Positions 52,009-62,619 are shown, numbered from the stretch's first letter. The stretch: 64,000 bases of DNA from Clostridia bacterium (GCA_017403065.1 JAFQOT010000013.1:62001-126000); one strand, 5' to 3'. The notes: generated by a model not told the origin, from the sequence alone. Program-made: numbers and translations.

Positions 52009-52434
52009 TTATCCGTTTATATTATAATGCGCATTCATTTTATTTACAGCTTTGAACATTTTATGTAAATATACAAAGGGTCCAACAACTATAAAACTGC
52101 CTAATACATTCCAAAGCCAATAATCTGCTGCGCTAAAATTATATGCAATGCCACGTCTTTTCAATTCTGCACCGATACGATTAGAGATCTTATGGGACCA
52201 AACAATTCCAGCAATGCCAAAGGTAATAGGTGCAACTATGAAAAACAACAAGCAATAATGCATTGTTTTTTTGCCGTCATATCTTGAAGCAACAATATTT
52301 ATATCATTAGAAACTGCCGACATGACAACTAATGGATAAATTCCAAAAGTAATTAACGAAAGCAAAATGGTTTTAAGCAAACCTTTATTTGTTTTCAATT
52401 GACCTACAGGGGCTGTTGATACAGTGTTTGACAT
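52009..52434 (-). CDS. DUF4234-like membrane protein
   Basis: 141 aa with about three hydrophobic segments. The pattern LLSLITFGIYPLVVMSAVSNDINIVASRYDGKKT is that of DUF4234, a membrane family of unknown function. The second half has IVWSHKISNRIGAELKRRG and a final helix pair. AAAGGAG precedes the ATG. It has its own TTGACA/TATACT promoter with a palindromic operator candidate. Confidence 0.78.
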   Translation of the reverse strand: MSNTVSTAPVGQLKTNKGLLKTILLSLITFGIYPLVVMSAVSNDINIVASRYDGKKTMHYCLLFFIVAPITFGIAGIVWSHKISNRIGAELKRRGIAYNFSAADYWLWNVLGSFIVVGPFVYLHKMFKAVNKMNAHYNING

Positions 52435-52452
52435 AATAAAACTCCTTTCATT

Positions 52453-52487
52453 TAGCTAGTAAATGTTAACAAATTGTTAACTAGCTA
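52453..52487 (-). promoter_or_regulatory. Nested palindrome, operator candidate
   Basis: Inner perfect palindrome GTTAACAA-A-TTGTTAAC (52465-52481) within outer arms TAGCTAG (52453-52459) and CTAGCTA (52481-52487). It lies at the expected transcription start of the DUF4234 gene, so a bound repressor would block it. As RNA it would also form a hairpin. Confidence 0.6.
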
Positions 52488-52492
52488 TAAAA

Positions 52493-52521
52493 AGTATAGC
52501 ATACTAGTTGTATTTTGTCAA
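52493..52521 (-). promoter_or_regulatory. Promoter of DUF4234 gene
   Basis: Minus-strand TTGACA (52516-52521), 17-bp spacer, TATACT (52493-52498). Confidence 0.82.
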
Positions 52522-52662
52522 CAAATAACGACATTTATCCACAACGTTTTGTCGAAGTATAAATCAATGTTGTAATATGGTGGCTTTGGCAAAATTAAAT
52601 TATAATATTTAATTTTGCACGACTCTCATTTCAATGGAAAAGGACAAATTTCATTATTAACA

Positions 52663-52692
52663 AATCCGTCTCCAAAACAGAGACGGATTTAC
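52663..52692. terminator. Hairpin in the 52.4-52.8 kb gap
   Basis: AAATCCGTCTC/GAGACGGATTT stem downstream of the minus-strand SGNH hydrolase gene, so it could be its terminator. The 343-bp gap also holds a single TTATCCACA (52535-52543) and a 13-bp direct duplication ACGTTTATATTAT (52691-52716). I see no gene in it. Confidence 0.6.
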
Positions 52693-52777
52693 GTTTATAT
52701 TATACGTTTATATTATAAAAATAAATTATTTCATATTCGCGATAACAGTCTTTACAGCAATATGCAAAAGTTAAAAA

Positions 52778-53512
52778 CTAAATATCATACTTATTAGCGA
52801 CTTCTTGTACGCATTTTTTGGCTATTTCGATCTGTTCGGCAGAAACTTCCTCGTCAAAATCGTTAAACGGATTGTTTGTAACATCGTTGCCAGTTAAAAC
52901 ACGATACCAGATAAGACCAAGCGCATATCTGCCAATGCCAAAACTTGCATGAAAAGTATCGCGGTGGATATTCTCGATTCCACTTTCAATCATTGCGCCG
53001 AACACTTCGCCAGATGGAATAATATAATCTGCGCCAATGTGTTGTGCTGCTGTCTGATAAGCATTTATAATGTCACAAAGCATCTCTTTATAATCGCCGT
53101 ATCCCATTTTTTCATTCAAGCGCTCACTTCCCTGTTCATACGCCCAAGTTTGATGAATGGCAATTTTAACATTCGGAACAAACCGCCTAATATATTCAAC
53201 CAATCCATCAAGATAGGGTTGATAAGTATCATAATAAGGTGATTGTGTGCTGACCTGCTGAACGGTGATGACATCCCAATCACGATTTAACAAAGCGTCC
53301 TTCAAGGAAACACGAAAACCGGTACTTATTCCATTCATTTCAAGCGTATATATTCGATCTTCACTAAGCATATTTCGATAGTGTCTTAATAACGAACAGC
53401 CACCGATAAATAGGTTAAATGACTGAATATCTACACCGTCCGCCTTGGCAATCTTATGCAAGTAGCGTTGTGCATCTTGTGAAAAGCTATTCCCAATTGA
53501 TAAAATATTCAT
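52778..53512 (-). CDS. SGNH/GDSL hydrolase, DUF4886 family
   Basis: 244 aa, no signal peptide, so cytoplasmic. N-terminal MNILSIGNSFSQDAQRYL holds the nucleophile Ser in GNSFS. The Asp-His pair is in HRDTFHASFGIGRYALGL near the C-terminus, matching the SGNH triad. Probably an ester hydrolase acting on a small or carbohydrate ester. I chose the ATG at 53512, with AAGGAG upstream. It reads as less biased in codon use than its neighbours and lies between two hairpin copies, so recent gain is possible. Confidence 0.85.
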   Translation of the reverse strand: MNILSIGNSFSQDAQRYLHKIAKADGVDIQSFNLFIGGCSLLRHYRNMLSEDRIYTLEMNGISTGFRVSLKDALLNRDWDVITVQQVSTQSPYYDTYQPYLDGLVEYIRRFVPNVKIAIHQTWAYEQGSERLNEKMGYGDYKEMLCDIINAYQTAAQHIGADYIIPSGEVFGAMIESGIENIHRDTFHASFGIGRYALGLIWYRVLTGNDVTNNPFNDFDEEVSAEQIEIAKKCVQEVANKYDI

Positions 53513-53581
53513 AATAATCTCTCCTTTTAACTTTGCAGAATAACTTTGTAATAAATATACCATATTTCGATGTTTGTTTCA

Positions 53582-53618
53582 GGTAAAATCCGCCCGAATT
53601 TCTTCGGGCGGATAATTT
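53582..53618 (-). terminator. Terminator region of ppdK; copy 2 of the 26-bp hairpin
   Basis: Positions 53588-53613 form ATCCGCCCGAA/TTCGGGCGGAT, an exact reverse complement of 51914-51939. On the minus strand it follows ppdK and is followed by TTTTACC. Confidence 0.75.
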
Positions 53619-53626
53619 TATTTTAT

Positions 53627-53660
53627 TGTGGACAGTCGAGGACGCCTGTCCCTACAATAT
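53627..53660. repeat. Candidate dispersed intergenic repeat
   Basis: Between ppdK and the terminator lies a GC-rich piece containing GGACAG-TCGAGGACGC-CTGTCC followed by CTACA, with a 6-bp stem. Its composition contrasts with the AT-rich surroundings and it looks like a short dispersed repeat. Copies elsewhere are not known to me from this window. Confidence 0.35.
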
Positions 53661-53670
53661 AAAATTTTAA

Positions 53671-56301
53671 TTATTTCATATCCTTAATAGCAGCCTGTGC
53701 AGCAGCGAGTCTTGCAATTGGCACACGGAATGGTGAGCAGGATACATAGTCAAGACCGATATTGTGGCAGAACTCTACAGAAACTGGGTCGCCACCGTGC
53801 TCACCGCATATACCGCAGTGAATGGAAGGACGAGTCTTTTTACCTAAAGTTACAGCCATATCCATTAACTTGCCTACGCCGTTTTGGTCTAGCTTAGCAA
53901 ATGGATCGTTTTCATAAATCTTGCTATCGTAGTAAGCTGTTAAGAACTTACCAGCATCATCACGGCTAAAGCCAAATGTCATCTGAGTAAGGTCATTTGT
54001 ACCGAAGCAGAAGAATTCAGCTTCCTTAGCAATTTCATCAGCCGTAAGGCAAGCTCTTGGAATTTCCATCATAGTACCAACTTCGTACTTGAGTTCAACA
54101 CCAGCAGCAGCTATTTCAGCATCAGCAGTTGCAACAACAACATCCTTAACATACTTTAATTCCTTAACCTCGCCTGTTAATGGAATCATAATCTCAGGAA
54201 CGATATTCCATTCAGGATGAGCATTCTTAACGTTAATAGCAGCGCGGATAACAGCAGTTGTCTGCATCTTTGCAATTTCAGGATAAGTAACTGCAAGACG
54301 GCAGCCACGGTGACCCATCATTGGGTTGAATTCGTGGAGTGAAGAAATAATATTCTTAATATCCTGAACAGTTTTGCCCTGAGCATCAGCAAGAGCCTTA
54401 ATGTCAGCCTCTTCAGTAGGAACGAACTCGTGTAGTGGTGGATCTAAGAAACGGATACAAACAGGGTTGCCTTCAAGAGCTTCGTAAAGCTTTTCAAAGT
54501 CGCCTTGCTGATAAGGAAGAATCTTAGCAAGAGCTGCTTCTCTACCCTCTACAGTATCAGAACAAATCATTTCACGGAAAGCAGCAATTCTCTCAGCCTC
54601 AAAGAACATATGCTCAGTACGGCAAAGACCAATACCCTCAGCGCCAAGCTCACGAGCTTTTTTAGCATCAGCAGGTGTATCAGCGTTGGTGCGAACCTTA
54701 AGTGTTCTGAACTCATCAGCCCAGTCCATAATTCTGCCAAATTCACCGGCAATTTCAGCGTCAACAGTAGGAATAATACCGTCATAAATATTACCTGTTG
54801 AACCGTCGATAGAAATATAGTCACCCTCATTGTAGGTCTTGCCTGCAAGAGTAAACTTCTTGTTTTCCTCGTCCATAATAATATCGCCGCAACCAGATAC
54901 GCAGCAAGTACCCATACCACGAGCAACAACGGCAGCGTGTGAGGTCATACCGCCACGAACAGTGAGGATACCCTGAGAAGCCTTCATACCAGTAATATCT
55001 TCAGGTGAAGTTTCAAGACGAACGAGAACAACCTTTTCTCCGCGGCTGTTCCAAGCCTCTGCATCCTCAGCTGTAAATACAACCTTACCGCAAGCAGCAC
55101 CTGGAGAAGCGCCTAAGCCCTTACCGGCAGGTGTAGCAGCCTTTAATGCCTTAGCATCAAACTGTGGGTGGAGAAGTGTATCAAGGTTACGTGGGTCGAT
55201 CATAGCAACAGCCTGTTTCTTATCGATCATACCCTCGTCTACTAAGTCACAAGCAATTTTAAGAGCAGCTTTAGCAGTTCTCTTACCGTTACGTGTCTGA
55301 AGCATAAAGAGTTTACCGTGTTCAACTGTAAATTCCATATCCTGCATATCACGATAGTGGTCTTCAAGAATAGCGCAAACCTTATTGAATTCTTTGAAAG
55401 CTTCAGGGAACTTTTCAGCCATTTCAGCGATAGGCATTGGTGTACGAACACCTGCAACAACGTCTTCGCCCTGTGCATTTGTTAAGAATTCGCCCATAAG
55501 ACCTTTTTCACCGGTTGCAGGGTCACGTGTAAATGCAACACCTGTACCGCAGTCATCACCCATATTACCGAAAGCCATCATTTGTACGTTTACAGCTGTA
55601 CCCCATGAATATGGAATATCGTTATCACGACGGTAAACGTTTGCGCGAGGGTTGTCCCATGAACGGAAAACAGCCTCTACAGCGCCTAATAACTGTTCTT
55701 TAGGATCAGATGGGAAATCTTTGCCTATTTTGTTCTTATATTCAGCCTTAAATTGATTAGCAAGCTCCTTAAGATCATCGGCAGTAAGCTCAACGTCAAG
55801 AGATACTCCTCTGGCTTCTTTCATTTCGTCAATAAGAACCTCAAAATATTTCTTACCAACTTCCATAACTACGTCGGAATACATTTGAATAAATCTTCTG
55901 TAGCAGTCATAAGCCCAACGTGGATTACCTGACTGTTCAGCCATAACCTCAACAACCTCTTCATTAAGACCAAGGTTGAGAATAGTATCCATCATACCAG
56001 GCATTGAAGCGCGCGCACCGGAACGAACAGAAACGAGAAGCGGATTAGTCTTATCACCGAATTTTTTACCGGTGATACCCTCCATCTTATCGATTCCAAC
56101 CATAATTTGTTCTACGATTTCATCGCTGATTTTTCTGCCATCTTCATAATACTTAGTACAAGCTTCGGTAGAAACAGTGAAACCTTGAGGAACAGGAAGA
56201 CCGATTTTGGTCATTTCTGCAAGGTTAGCACCCTTACCGCCAAGAAGCTCGCGCATGCTGGCATCGCCTTCAGAGAAAAGGTAAACATACTTGTGACTCA
56301 T
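53671..56301 (-). CDS. ppdK: Pyruvate, phosphate dikinase
   Basis: 876 aa, full length. It interconverts pyruvate + ATP + Pi and PEP + AMP + PPi. The N-terminal ATP-grasp starts YLFSEGDASMRELLGGKGANLAEM; the swivelling domain has the phospho-His in GGMTSHAAVVARGMGTCC; the C-terminal PEP barrel ends with HCGICGEHGGDP (catalytic Cys). In Clostridia it often replaces pyruvate kinase or serves gluconeogenesis, which suits fba nearby. AGGAGG precedes the ATG. A TGG-extended TATAAT (56399-56404) may be its promoter. Confidence 0.97.
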   Translation of the reverse strand: MSHKYVYLFSEGDASMRELLGGKGANLAEMTKIGLPVPQGFTVSTEACTKYYEDGRKISDEIVEQIMVGIDKMEGITGKKFGDKTNPLLVSVRSGARASMPGMMDTILNLGLNEEVVEVMAEQSGNPRWAYDCYRRFIQMYSDVVMEVGKKYFEVLIDEMKEARGVSLDVELTADDLKELANQFKAEYKNKIGKDFPSDPKEQLLGAVEAVFRSWDNPRANVYRRDNDIPYSWGTAVNVQMMAFGNMGDDCGTGVAFTRDPATGEKGLMGEFLTNAQGEDVVAGVRTPMPIAEMAEKFPEAFKEFNKVCAILEDHYRDMQDMEFTVEHGKLFMLQTRNGKRTAKAALKIACDLVDEGMIDKKQAVAMIDPRNLDTLLHPQFDAKALKAATPAGKGLGASPGAACGKVVFTAEDAEAWNSRGEKVVLVRLETSPEDITGMKASQGILTVRGGMTSHAAVVARGMGTCCVSGCGDIIMDEENKKFTLAGKTYNEGDYISIDGSTGNIYDGIIPTVDAEIAGEFGRIMDWADEFRTLKVRTNADTPADAKKARELGAEGIGLCRTEHMFFEAERIAAFREMICSDTVEGREAALAKILPYQQGDFEKLYEALEGNPVCIRFLDPPLHEFVPTEEADIKALADAQGKTVQDIKNIISSLHEFNPMMGHRGCRLAVTYPEIAKMQTTAVIRAAINVKNAHPEWNIVPEIMIPLTGEVKELKYVKDVVVATADAEIAAAGVELKYEVGTMMEIPRACLTADEIAKEAEFFCFGTNDLTQMTFGFSRDDAGKFLTAYYDSKIYENDPFAKLDQNGVGKLMDMAVTLGKKTRPSIHCGICGEHGGDPVSVEFCHNIGLDYVSCSPFRVPIARLAAAQAAIKDMK

Positions 56302-56460
56302 TTGAGAATCAACCTCCTAATTTTTTTGGATTAAATCCATTTTCTAATTATTTGTCCCCTAAAGAGCTATAATTTACGCTTATTTTAGGTATCCAAATTA
56401 TTATACCAAATATTTGCAAAAAAATAAAGGCTTTTTTCAAAAAAATTACAAAATATATAA

Positions 56461-56494
56461 AAAGTTTAAGCAGACCGTTATCCGCTTAAACTTT
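56461..56494 (-). terminator. Terminator of the uvrA-side membrane-protein operon
   Basis: AAGTTTAAGC/GCTTAAACTT stem that overlaps the stop codon of the 56486 gene; on the minus strand a T5 run follows. Confidence 0.85.
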
Positions 56495-57010
56495 TTTAAA
56501 TTTAGGTTTAACTATATTTAAGTAAAACATTGCCATTCTGGAGATAGCTATATCATAAAGTACAAAAACTACATTCCCTACCGCCAATAAAATATAAACT
56601 CCCCATTTACCAAATTCGCCCAAATCATCTAAAGAAACACCGAACATTTCAGCAAATACAAAATACACTAAAAGGACCGCGCAGTTAAAAGCGAAAATTT
56701 TTATTGCCCATTCTAAAACAGGTTTACGTACTTTTTCAATTAAAGCCTTAATTATCGGATAATAACCCAAAAACATAATATATAAAAGCTTGCTTTCGTT
56801 TTCTGCTAACAAAAATATGGGCGCGCAAGAAACAATATAGGACATAATAGCCCATTTTAAATCAATTTCAATTACCACTATCATTATAAACAGACCTGCC
56901 ACTGCAGGAACTGCATAGGTAAGATACGGAAAAAAGGATAAAAGCATAACTGCTGTAGCTAAAGCCGACATTAAGGCAGAAAATGTAATATTTTTATTTT
57001 TACTTTTCAT
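56486..57010 (-). CDS. Hypothetical membrane protein (ECF S-component-like)
   Basis: 174 aa with five or six hydrophobic segments: about residues 8-30, 32-47, 50-70, 72-85, 100-120 and 132-155. The N-terminus NITFSALMSALATAVMLLSFFPY resembles the start of ECF-transporter S components, but I cannot name a substrate and the match is loose. It follows the J-domain gene by 9 nt, forming a tight trio with DUF5685. Confidence 0.68.
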   Translation of the reverse strand: MKSKNKNITFSALMSALATAVMLLSFFPYLTYAVPAVAGLFIMIVVIEIDLKWAIMSYIVSCAPIFLLAENESKLLYIMFLGYYPIIKALIEKVRKPVLEWAIKIFAFNCAVLLVYFVFAEMFGVSLDDLGEFGKWGVYILLAVGNVVFVLYDIAISRMAMFYLNIVKPKFKKV

Positions 57011-57019
57011 AAAATTACC

Positions 57020-57625
57020 CTAACAACAAGGAATTAAATCTCCGCCCATACATTCACAGCAACAGTCAGCGCATATAAGATTACTGCATAAATCGCATCC
57101 GTCACAGCCTGAAGCGTTTCCGTACGTGCGGTAAGGGTTGTTATACTGGGCTCCAGCCTGTCTCTGAGCTCGGTTAAAAGCATTTCGGTATTCAGGATTT
57201 GTAGGCTCCATACGGCAAGCATTCGCAAAGCTTGTATACGCTTGCTCAAACCAACCCCGCCTGTAAAGAACGGTACCGTTAAGAAAATACCATTCTGCAT
57301 TACGTGACTGCGGAGGCACACCGTCAAGCACCTCTTGAGCTTGCTCTAATCTGCCCTGATTTATTAAAGAGCGCACCTCAGGGAATGATGAAGAGCTTGA
57401 GCTATAGCTATAGTTTTCTTTTCCTGATTTTGAAAAACGACGGTTATTCATTATCTGGTCATAAGCCTCGTTAATTTCCTTCATCTTTTCCCCTGCTAAA
57501 TCAGAAAGAGGATTATCAGTATAATTATCAGGATGATATTTACGGGCCAATTCCCTGTAAGCATTTTTAATTTCATCATCAGTAGCATTCTTGCTAATGC
57601 CTAAAACTGAATATGGGTCTTTCAT
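57020..57625 (-). CDS. J-domain protein with Cys-rich tail
   Basis: 201 aa. Residues 3-65 are a DnaJ domain with the HPD motif (ARKYHPDNY), so it can stimulate an Hsp70. The middle has a TPR-like helical region (about 90-150: [36 protein letters not shown]). The C-terminus is dense in Cys ([19 protein letters not shown] and a final CC), about eleven in 30 residues. This may bind metal or a cluster, or be acylated. It overlaps the upstream DUF5685 gene by 4 nt (ATGA). AAGGAG lies upstream. Confidence 0.88.
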   Translation of the reverse strand: MKDPYSVLGISKNATDDEIKNAYRELARKYHPDNYTDNPLSDLAGEKMKEINEAYDQIMNNRRFSKSGKENYSYSSSSSSFPEVRSLINQGRLEQAQEVLDGVPPQSRNAEWYFLNGTVLYRRGWFEQAYTSFANACRMEPTNPEYRNAFNRAQRQAGAQYNNPYRTYGNASGCDGCDLCSNLICADCCCECMGGDLIPCC

Positions 57626-58464
57626 AAATTTAACTCCTTTTTAAAGGTTTCTTCCAGTCCTAAATAGATAATATTTCCTAAAATCGTCTTATACTTTTTT
57701 ATCTCCAAAAGTTCAAAAGCCGACGCCGCCTCATTTATGCAAAAATAAAGCTGTGGCAACACCTTTTCCTCGATATAGTCTTTAAATTTCCCTGTGTAAC
57801 CCTCTTTCAAGACATTATAAGAATTATTCTTAATATCTTTTTCAAGGTCGCAGGCAGCATCTAAAATATAAATATATCTACCGATGCAATATCCTATTCT
57901 ATCGAGTATTCTTTTTTGGGTATTATCGTCGCTGCAGAGCATCAAAATTTGCGACAAAGCTTTAGCTGTAGGGTCGCTTATTTCATCTAAATTGCTGCAA
58001 TTTTTACTTTCAAGTCTGGTTTGATTTTCAATATAAGCAGAAACTATTCCTTCAATTTTAGGATATTTTTTAGAAGCCTTTTTACGCGCCGATGAAAAAA
58101 AGGGTTTTATTAGCTTATATCCGATTTTTTTAAATCCCTTTTCGTCAGCAATATTGTCATTAAGCTTATAGTAAAGCATAATCATTGCCGCCGCCGCAGG
58201 CATTTCCAAATCCTCTTTATTTTTGCAATAGTTACACTTTTTAAACGGATTAAACGGACAACGTTTTTTTTCAATACAAACACAAGTATCTTTAAGTGAC
58301 ATATTAAGTAATGCTAAAAAGGTGAAATCATAGCTTAGGGTAAGTCGTGCCAAAAAACCATAAGATTTGCCTAAGGTTTTGCATAATGTACAGTAAACCG
58401 CCTTGTACATTTCGTATTCCTTAACCTTTAATTCAGGCTTTGCTGCCCTTACATACCCAAACAT
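57622..58464 (-). CDS. DUF5685 family protein
   Basis: 280 aa alpha-helical protein matching DUF5685, of unknown function. The N-terminus reads [20 protein letters not shown] followed by [17 protein letters not shown] cluster lies near residue 70. Near residue 215 is [19 protein letters not shown], reminiscent of the Asp-rich second motif of helical prenyl synthases; the first Asp-rich motif is not clear. There is no transmembrane segment. AAAGGTGAT lies before the ATG. It is the first gene of a coupled trio with a J protein and a membrane protein. Confidence 0.82.
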   Translation of the reverse strand: MFGYVRAAKPELKVKEYEMYKAVYCTLCKTLGKSYGFLARLTLSYDFTFLALLNMSLKDTCVCIEKKRCPFNPFKKCNYCKNKEDLEMPAAAAMIMLYYKLNDNIADEKGFKKIGYKLIKPFFSSARKKASKKYPKIEGIVSAYIENQTRLESKNCSNLDEISDPTAKALSQILMLCSDDNTQKRILDRIGYCIGRYIYILDAACDLEKDIKNNSYNVLKEGYTGKFKDYIEEKVLPQLYFCINEAASAFELLEIKKYKTILGNIIYLGLEETFKKELNL

Positions 58465-58523
58465 TCATATCACCTTTAACATTCTATAATACAACAAATA
58501 ATTTTTGATGAATAATGTGTAAA

Positions 58524-61361
58524 TTATAGCATTTTCTTCAAAAATTTACCTGTGTATGAGCTTTCACATTCCGCCACCTTTTCGGGTGTGCCTGCGACTA
58601 CAATCTCACCGCCGCCGTCGCCGCCTTCTGGACCTAAATCAATAATATAATCCGCAGTTTTAATAACATCTAAATTATGCTCTATAACCAATACGGTATT
58701 GCCTGCATCAACAAAGCGCTGTAAAACCTCGGTCAGCTTATGAACATCAGCGGTATGAAGACCTGTTGTAGGCTCATCTAAAATATAAATAGTCTTGCCT
58801 GTGCTTCGTTTTGAAAGCTCGGTGGCTAATTTAACACGCTGAGCCTCACCTCCTGAAAGGGTGGTTGCAGGCTGACCTATTTTTATATATCCCAGACCCA
58901 CATCGTAAAGAGTTTGCAATTTTCTTTGGATTTTCGGTATGCTTTCAAAGAAATGCATACCCTCTTCTACCGTCATTTCAAGAACATCGTGTATATTTTT
59001 TCCTTTATATTTTACATTTAAGGTTTCCCTATTGTATCTGGTACCGTGACAAACCTCACAGGGTACATAAATATCAGGTAAAAAGTGCATTTCTATCTTT
59101 AAAATACCGTCGCCCTGACACGCCTCGCAACGTCCGCCCTTTACATTAAAGGAAAATCTGCCCGCAGAATATCCGTGCATTTTTGCATCCTTTGTTGAAG
59201 CAAAAAGCTCACGAATATCGTTGAAAACACCTGTATAGGTAGCAGGATTTGAACGTGGAGTTCTTCCAATAGGCGCCTGATCAATATTTATAATTTTATC
59301 AAGGTATTCCACACCCTCAATAGATTTATACTTACCTGGTATGGTTTTTGCGCGGTTTAATTTGTTTACCAAAACCTTATAAAGTATATCGTTTACAAAG
59401 GATGATTTACCGCTTCCTGAAACACCTGTAACACAGGTAAAGGTACCAAGAGGTATCTTTACATTTATATTTTTCAGATTATTTTCGCCAGCGCCCTTTA
59501 CAATTAAGAAATTACCGTTGCCCTTTCTTCTTTTTTCAGGTACTGGAATTTTCTTTCTTCCTGTTAAATAGTCTGAGGTGATAGAACTATCACACTTTTC
59601 AAGGCTTTTTAAATCACCTGAAAAAATAACATTACCGCCGTGAATACCAGCCCCCGGTCCTATATCTACAATATGGTCTGCGGCGCGCATTGTATCCTCA
59701 TCGTGCTCAACTACGATTACTGTGTTACCTAAATCGCGAAGTCTTTTAAGGGTGGAAATAAGTCTGTCATTATCCCTTTGGTGAAGACCTATACTTGGCT
59801 CATCAAGAATATACAAAACTCCCATCAAAGAAGAACCAATTTGTGTAGCAAGACGAATTCTTTGACTTTCGCCGCCTGATAAAGTGCCTGACGAGCGGGA
59901 TAAATCAAGATAATCAAGACCTACGCTTTGTAAAAAATTCAGTCTTTCCTTTATTTCCTTTAAAATCGGCTTTGCTATCATACTGTGGCGCTCACCAAAT
60001 TTTAATGTTTCTATAAACTTAAGCTCCTGACTGACCGACATATCGCAAAATTCCTTGATAGTCTTTCCGCCCACAGTTACAGCTATAAATTCAGGCTTTA
60101 GTCTTGCCCCTTTGCAGTCGGGACATACGCTTTCGGTCATATAGCTTTCAAGCTCTTGCAAAGCGTAATCACTGTTAGTATTTTTGTAACGTCTTTCAAG
60201 GTTATTTATTATGCCCTCAAACTCACCCATATAGGTGTCGCCACCATAAAGAGAGTTACGTTTAAGCTCTATTTTAACCCCTTGCGTACCGTAAAGGACT
60301 ACATTTTTTACATCGTCGGATAAATCCTTCCAAGGTGTATTTGGGTCAAAGCCGTAATGCTTGCCAAGACCCTCGTAATACATTTGAGCGATAGATGACG
60401 CATCGGGATTAAACCAAGAGTTTACTCCCCAGCCGGCCGCTTTAATACAACCCTCCATCAATGATTTGTCTTGGTCTTGAACAATAAGTCTTGGGTCGAT
60501 TTTTTTAAAGCTACCTATACCTGTACAGGTAGGACAAGCTCCCAAAGGATTATTAAAGGAAAACATTGTGGGAGAAAGCTCAGGTATACTTATTCCATGC
60601 TCGTCACAAGCGTAGCTTTGTGAAAACTGTATCTCCTGACCGCCTATAACATCGACTGCCACAAGGCCCCCAGAAAGAGCCACCGCAGTTTCAATACTGT
60701 CGTTCAAGCGAGAACGTATTTCTTCCTTGATAACAAGGCGGTCAACAACCACCTCAATCATATGCTTTTTATTTTTTTCTAATTTAATTTCCTCAGATAA
60801 ATCATAAATGTTTCCGTCAATTCTTAACCTTGCATAACCTGATTTTCGAACGCTTTCAAGCTCCTTTAAATGCTCGCCCTTTCTTCCCTTTACTATAGGG
60901 GATAATATTTGGATTTTAGCGCCTTTTTCCAATTTCATTACAGTATCAACAATTTGATCAGTGGTTTGCTGACTGATTTCTTTGTTACAAATAGGACAGT
61001 GCGGCACACCTACACGGGCATATAATAAACGTAAGTAATCATAAATTTCGGTAACAGTACCAACCGTTGAGCGTGGATTTTTAGATGTAGTCTTCTGGTC
61101 AATAGAAATTGCGGGAGAAAGTCCCTCAATGGTATCAACATTAGGCTTTTCCATTTGACCTAAGAACTGTCGCGCATAGGAAGACAGGGATTCAACGTAT
61201 CTACGCTGTCCCTCTGCATAAATAGTGTCAAATGCTAATGAGGATTTACCACTACCTGAAAGACCTGTAAAGACAATAAGCTTGTCCCTGGGTATTTCTA
61301 AATCCACATTTTTTAAATTATGTTCATTAGCGCCCCTTATTATTATTTTGTCGTTAGCCAC
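58524..61361 (-). CDS. uvrA: Excinuclease ABC subunit A
   Basis: 945 aa damage-recognition ATPase of nucleotide excision repair. Two ABC modules are complete: [20 protein letters not shown] and [17 protein letters not shown], each with LSGGE signature, and two zinc modules ([27 protein letters not shown]). I chose the GTG at 61361 because AAGGA lies 9 nt upstream; an ATG at 61368-61370 directly abuts the ribosome site. No uvrB is in the window. Confidence 0.97.
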   Translation of the reverse strand: MANDKIIIRGANEHNLKNVDLEIPRDKLIVFTGLSGSGKSSLAFDTIYAEGQRRYVESLSSYARQFLGQMEKPNVDTIEGLSPAISIDQKTTSKNPRSTVGTVTEIYDYLRLLYARVGVPHCPICNKEISQQTTDQIVDTVMKLEKGAKIQILSPIVKGRKGEHLKELESVRKSGYARLRIDGNIYDLSEEIKLEKNKKHMIEVVVDRLVIKEEIRSRLNDSIETAVALSGGLVAVDVIGGQEIQFSQSYACDEHGISIPELSPTMFSFNNPLGACPTCTGIGSFKKIDPRLIVQDQDKSLMEGCIKAAGWGVNSWFNPDASSIAQMYYEGLGKHYGFDPNTPWKDLSDDVKNVVLYGTQGVKIELKRNSLYGGDTYMGEFEGIINNLERRYKNTNSDYALQELESYMTESVCPDCKGARLKPEFIAVTVGGKTIKEFCDMSVSQELKFIETLKFGERHSMIAKPILKEIKERLNFLQSVGLDYLDLSRSSGTLSGGESQRIRLATQIGSSLMGVLYILDEPSIGLHQRDNDRLISTLKRLRDLGNTVIVVEHDEDTMRAADHIVDIGPGAGIHGGNVIFSGDLKSLEKCDSSITSDYLTGRKKIPVPEKRRKGNGNFLIVKGAGENNLKNINVKIPLGTFTCVTGVSGSGKSSFVNDILYKVLVNKLNRAKTIPGKYKSIEGVEYLDKIINIDQAPIGRTPRSNPATYTGVFNDIRELFASTKDAKMHGYSAGRFSFNVKGGRCEACQGDGILKIEMHFLPDIYVPCEVCHGTRYNRETLNVKYKGKNIHDVLEMTVEEGMHFFESIPKIQRKLQTLYDVGLGYIKIGQPATTLSGGEAQRVKLATELSKRSTGKTIYILDEPTTGLHTADVHKLTEVLQRFVDAGNTVLVIEHNLDVIKTADYIIDLGPEGGDGGGEIVVAGTPEKVAECESSYTGKFLKKML

Positions 61362-61457
61362 GCCTATCATTCCTTATACATATTTCCTCTCTATTTTACG
61401 ATAATTTTTTTATATTGTAAATACCTTATTATTATTAACAGAGAAAATTTTATATAC

Positions 61458-61492
61458 AAAAACACCGCAGATAGAAAATTCTACCTGCGGTG
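61458..61492 (-). terminator. Terminator of ftsZ
   Basis: ACACCGCAG/CTGCGGTGT stem with inner AGAA/TTCT pairs, followed on the minus strand by TTTTTG. Confidence 0.88.
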
Positions 61493-61512
61493 TAATTCTA
61501 ATTTTTATAATA

Positions 61513-62568
61513 TTAGTCCTTTTTAAAGAAGCTCATAACATCACCGTATGCATCTTCTTCATCGCCTGTATTGCTGAAAAGAGCAGCAAAATCGTTGTTT
61601 TCTTCCTTCTTGTCATCACCAAGACCTGTTGCAACAACTGTAACACGAATTGTATCCTCAAGAGTATCATCAAGCTGAGCACCCCAAATAATTGTAGCGT
61701 CAGGATGAGCCATATCAGAAATAATGGTAGAAGCAAGCTCAACTTCTTCAAGACCAATGTCAGCAGAGCCGGTAATACTGATGATTACGCCGCGCGCATT
61801 GTCCATAGAGGTTTCGATAAGAGGACTGTTAATAGCCATACGTGCAGCCTGTTCTGCCTTGTCGCGACCTGTAGCAATGCCAACACCCATATGAGCGTAG
61901 CCAGCATTAGCCATAATAGACTTAACATCGGCAAAGTCAAGGTTAACAAGTGCTGTAACGTTAATAAGCTCAGAAATGCTCTGAACGCCCTGACGAAGTA
62001 CATCATCAGCAATATCGAATGCGTTCTTGAAGGTGATTTTTTCTTCAGAAACATATTTAAGACGTTCATTAGGGATAACTACAAGGCTGTCAACCTGTTC
62101 ACGTAAAGCAGCAATGCCTGCTTCAGCCTGAGTCATACGCTTTTTGCCTTCAAAAGCAAATGGTTTGGTAACAATACCAACAGTTAAAATTCCAAGCTCT
62201 TTAGCAATAGCTGAAACAATAGGAGCAGCGCCTGTACCTGTTCCGCCACCCATACCTGCAGTAATAAAAATCATATCTGCATCGCGAATTGCTGCAGCGA
62301 TTTCATCTTTAGATTCCTCAGCAGCTGCGCGACCGTTGTTTGGATTACCGCCTGCGCCCATACCTGCTGTTGTTTTATCACCAATTTGGATTTTTGTGTT
62401 TGCTTTGGATTTTAAAAGAGCTGCCTTATCTGTGTTTACGGCAACAAACTCAACACCGCGAACTCCGGCATCTACCATGCGGTTAATAGCGTTACCGCCG
62501 CCGCCGCCGACACCTACAACCTTAATTTGTACTACATTTGCTTCGTTCTCTGCAAATTCAAATGGCAT
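61513..62568 (-). CDS. ftsZ: Cell division protein FtsZ
   Basis: 351 aa tubulin-like GTPase that forms the division ring. GGGTGTG signature in [17 protein letters not shown]7 loop [11 protein letters not shown], and a short acidic linker ending in DVMSFFKKD, the C-terminal peptide that contacts FtsA/SepF partners. The linker is brief (about 30 residues), so the protein is on the short side. GGAGGAATT precedes the ATG. It has its own promoter after ftsQ. Confidence 0.98.
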   Translation of the reverse strand: MPFEFAENEANVVQIKVVGVGGGGGNAINRMVDAGVRGVEFVAVNTDKAALLKSKANTKIQIGDKTTAGMGAGGNPNNGRAAAEESKDEIAAAIRDADMIFITAGMGGGTGTGAAPIVSAIAKELGILTVGIVTKPFAFEGKKRMTQAEAGIAALREQVDSLVVIPNERLKYVSEEKITFKNAFDIADDVLRQGVQSISELINVTALVNLDFADVKSIMANAGYAHMGVGIATGRDKAEQAARMAINSPLIETSMDNARGVIISITGSADIGLEEVELASTIISDMAHPDATIIWGAQLDDTLEDTIRVTVVATGLGDDKKEENNDFAALFSNTGDEEDAYGDVMSFFKKD

Positions 62569-62619
62569 TTCTAATTCCTCCGTATTTATGTAAAATTCTA
62601 TTTTTCTCAGTATATAATG

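Noticed and set aside
52535..52543. Second origin candidate from a perfect TTATCCACA
   Set aside because: It is a single box without companions; one 9-mer is expected by chance in this much AT-rich DNA.
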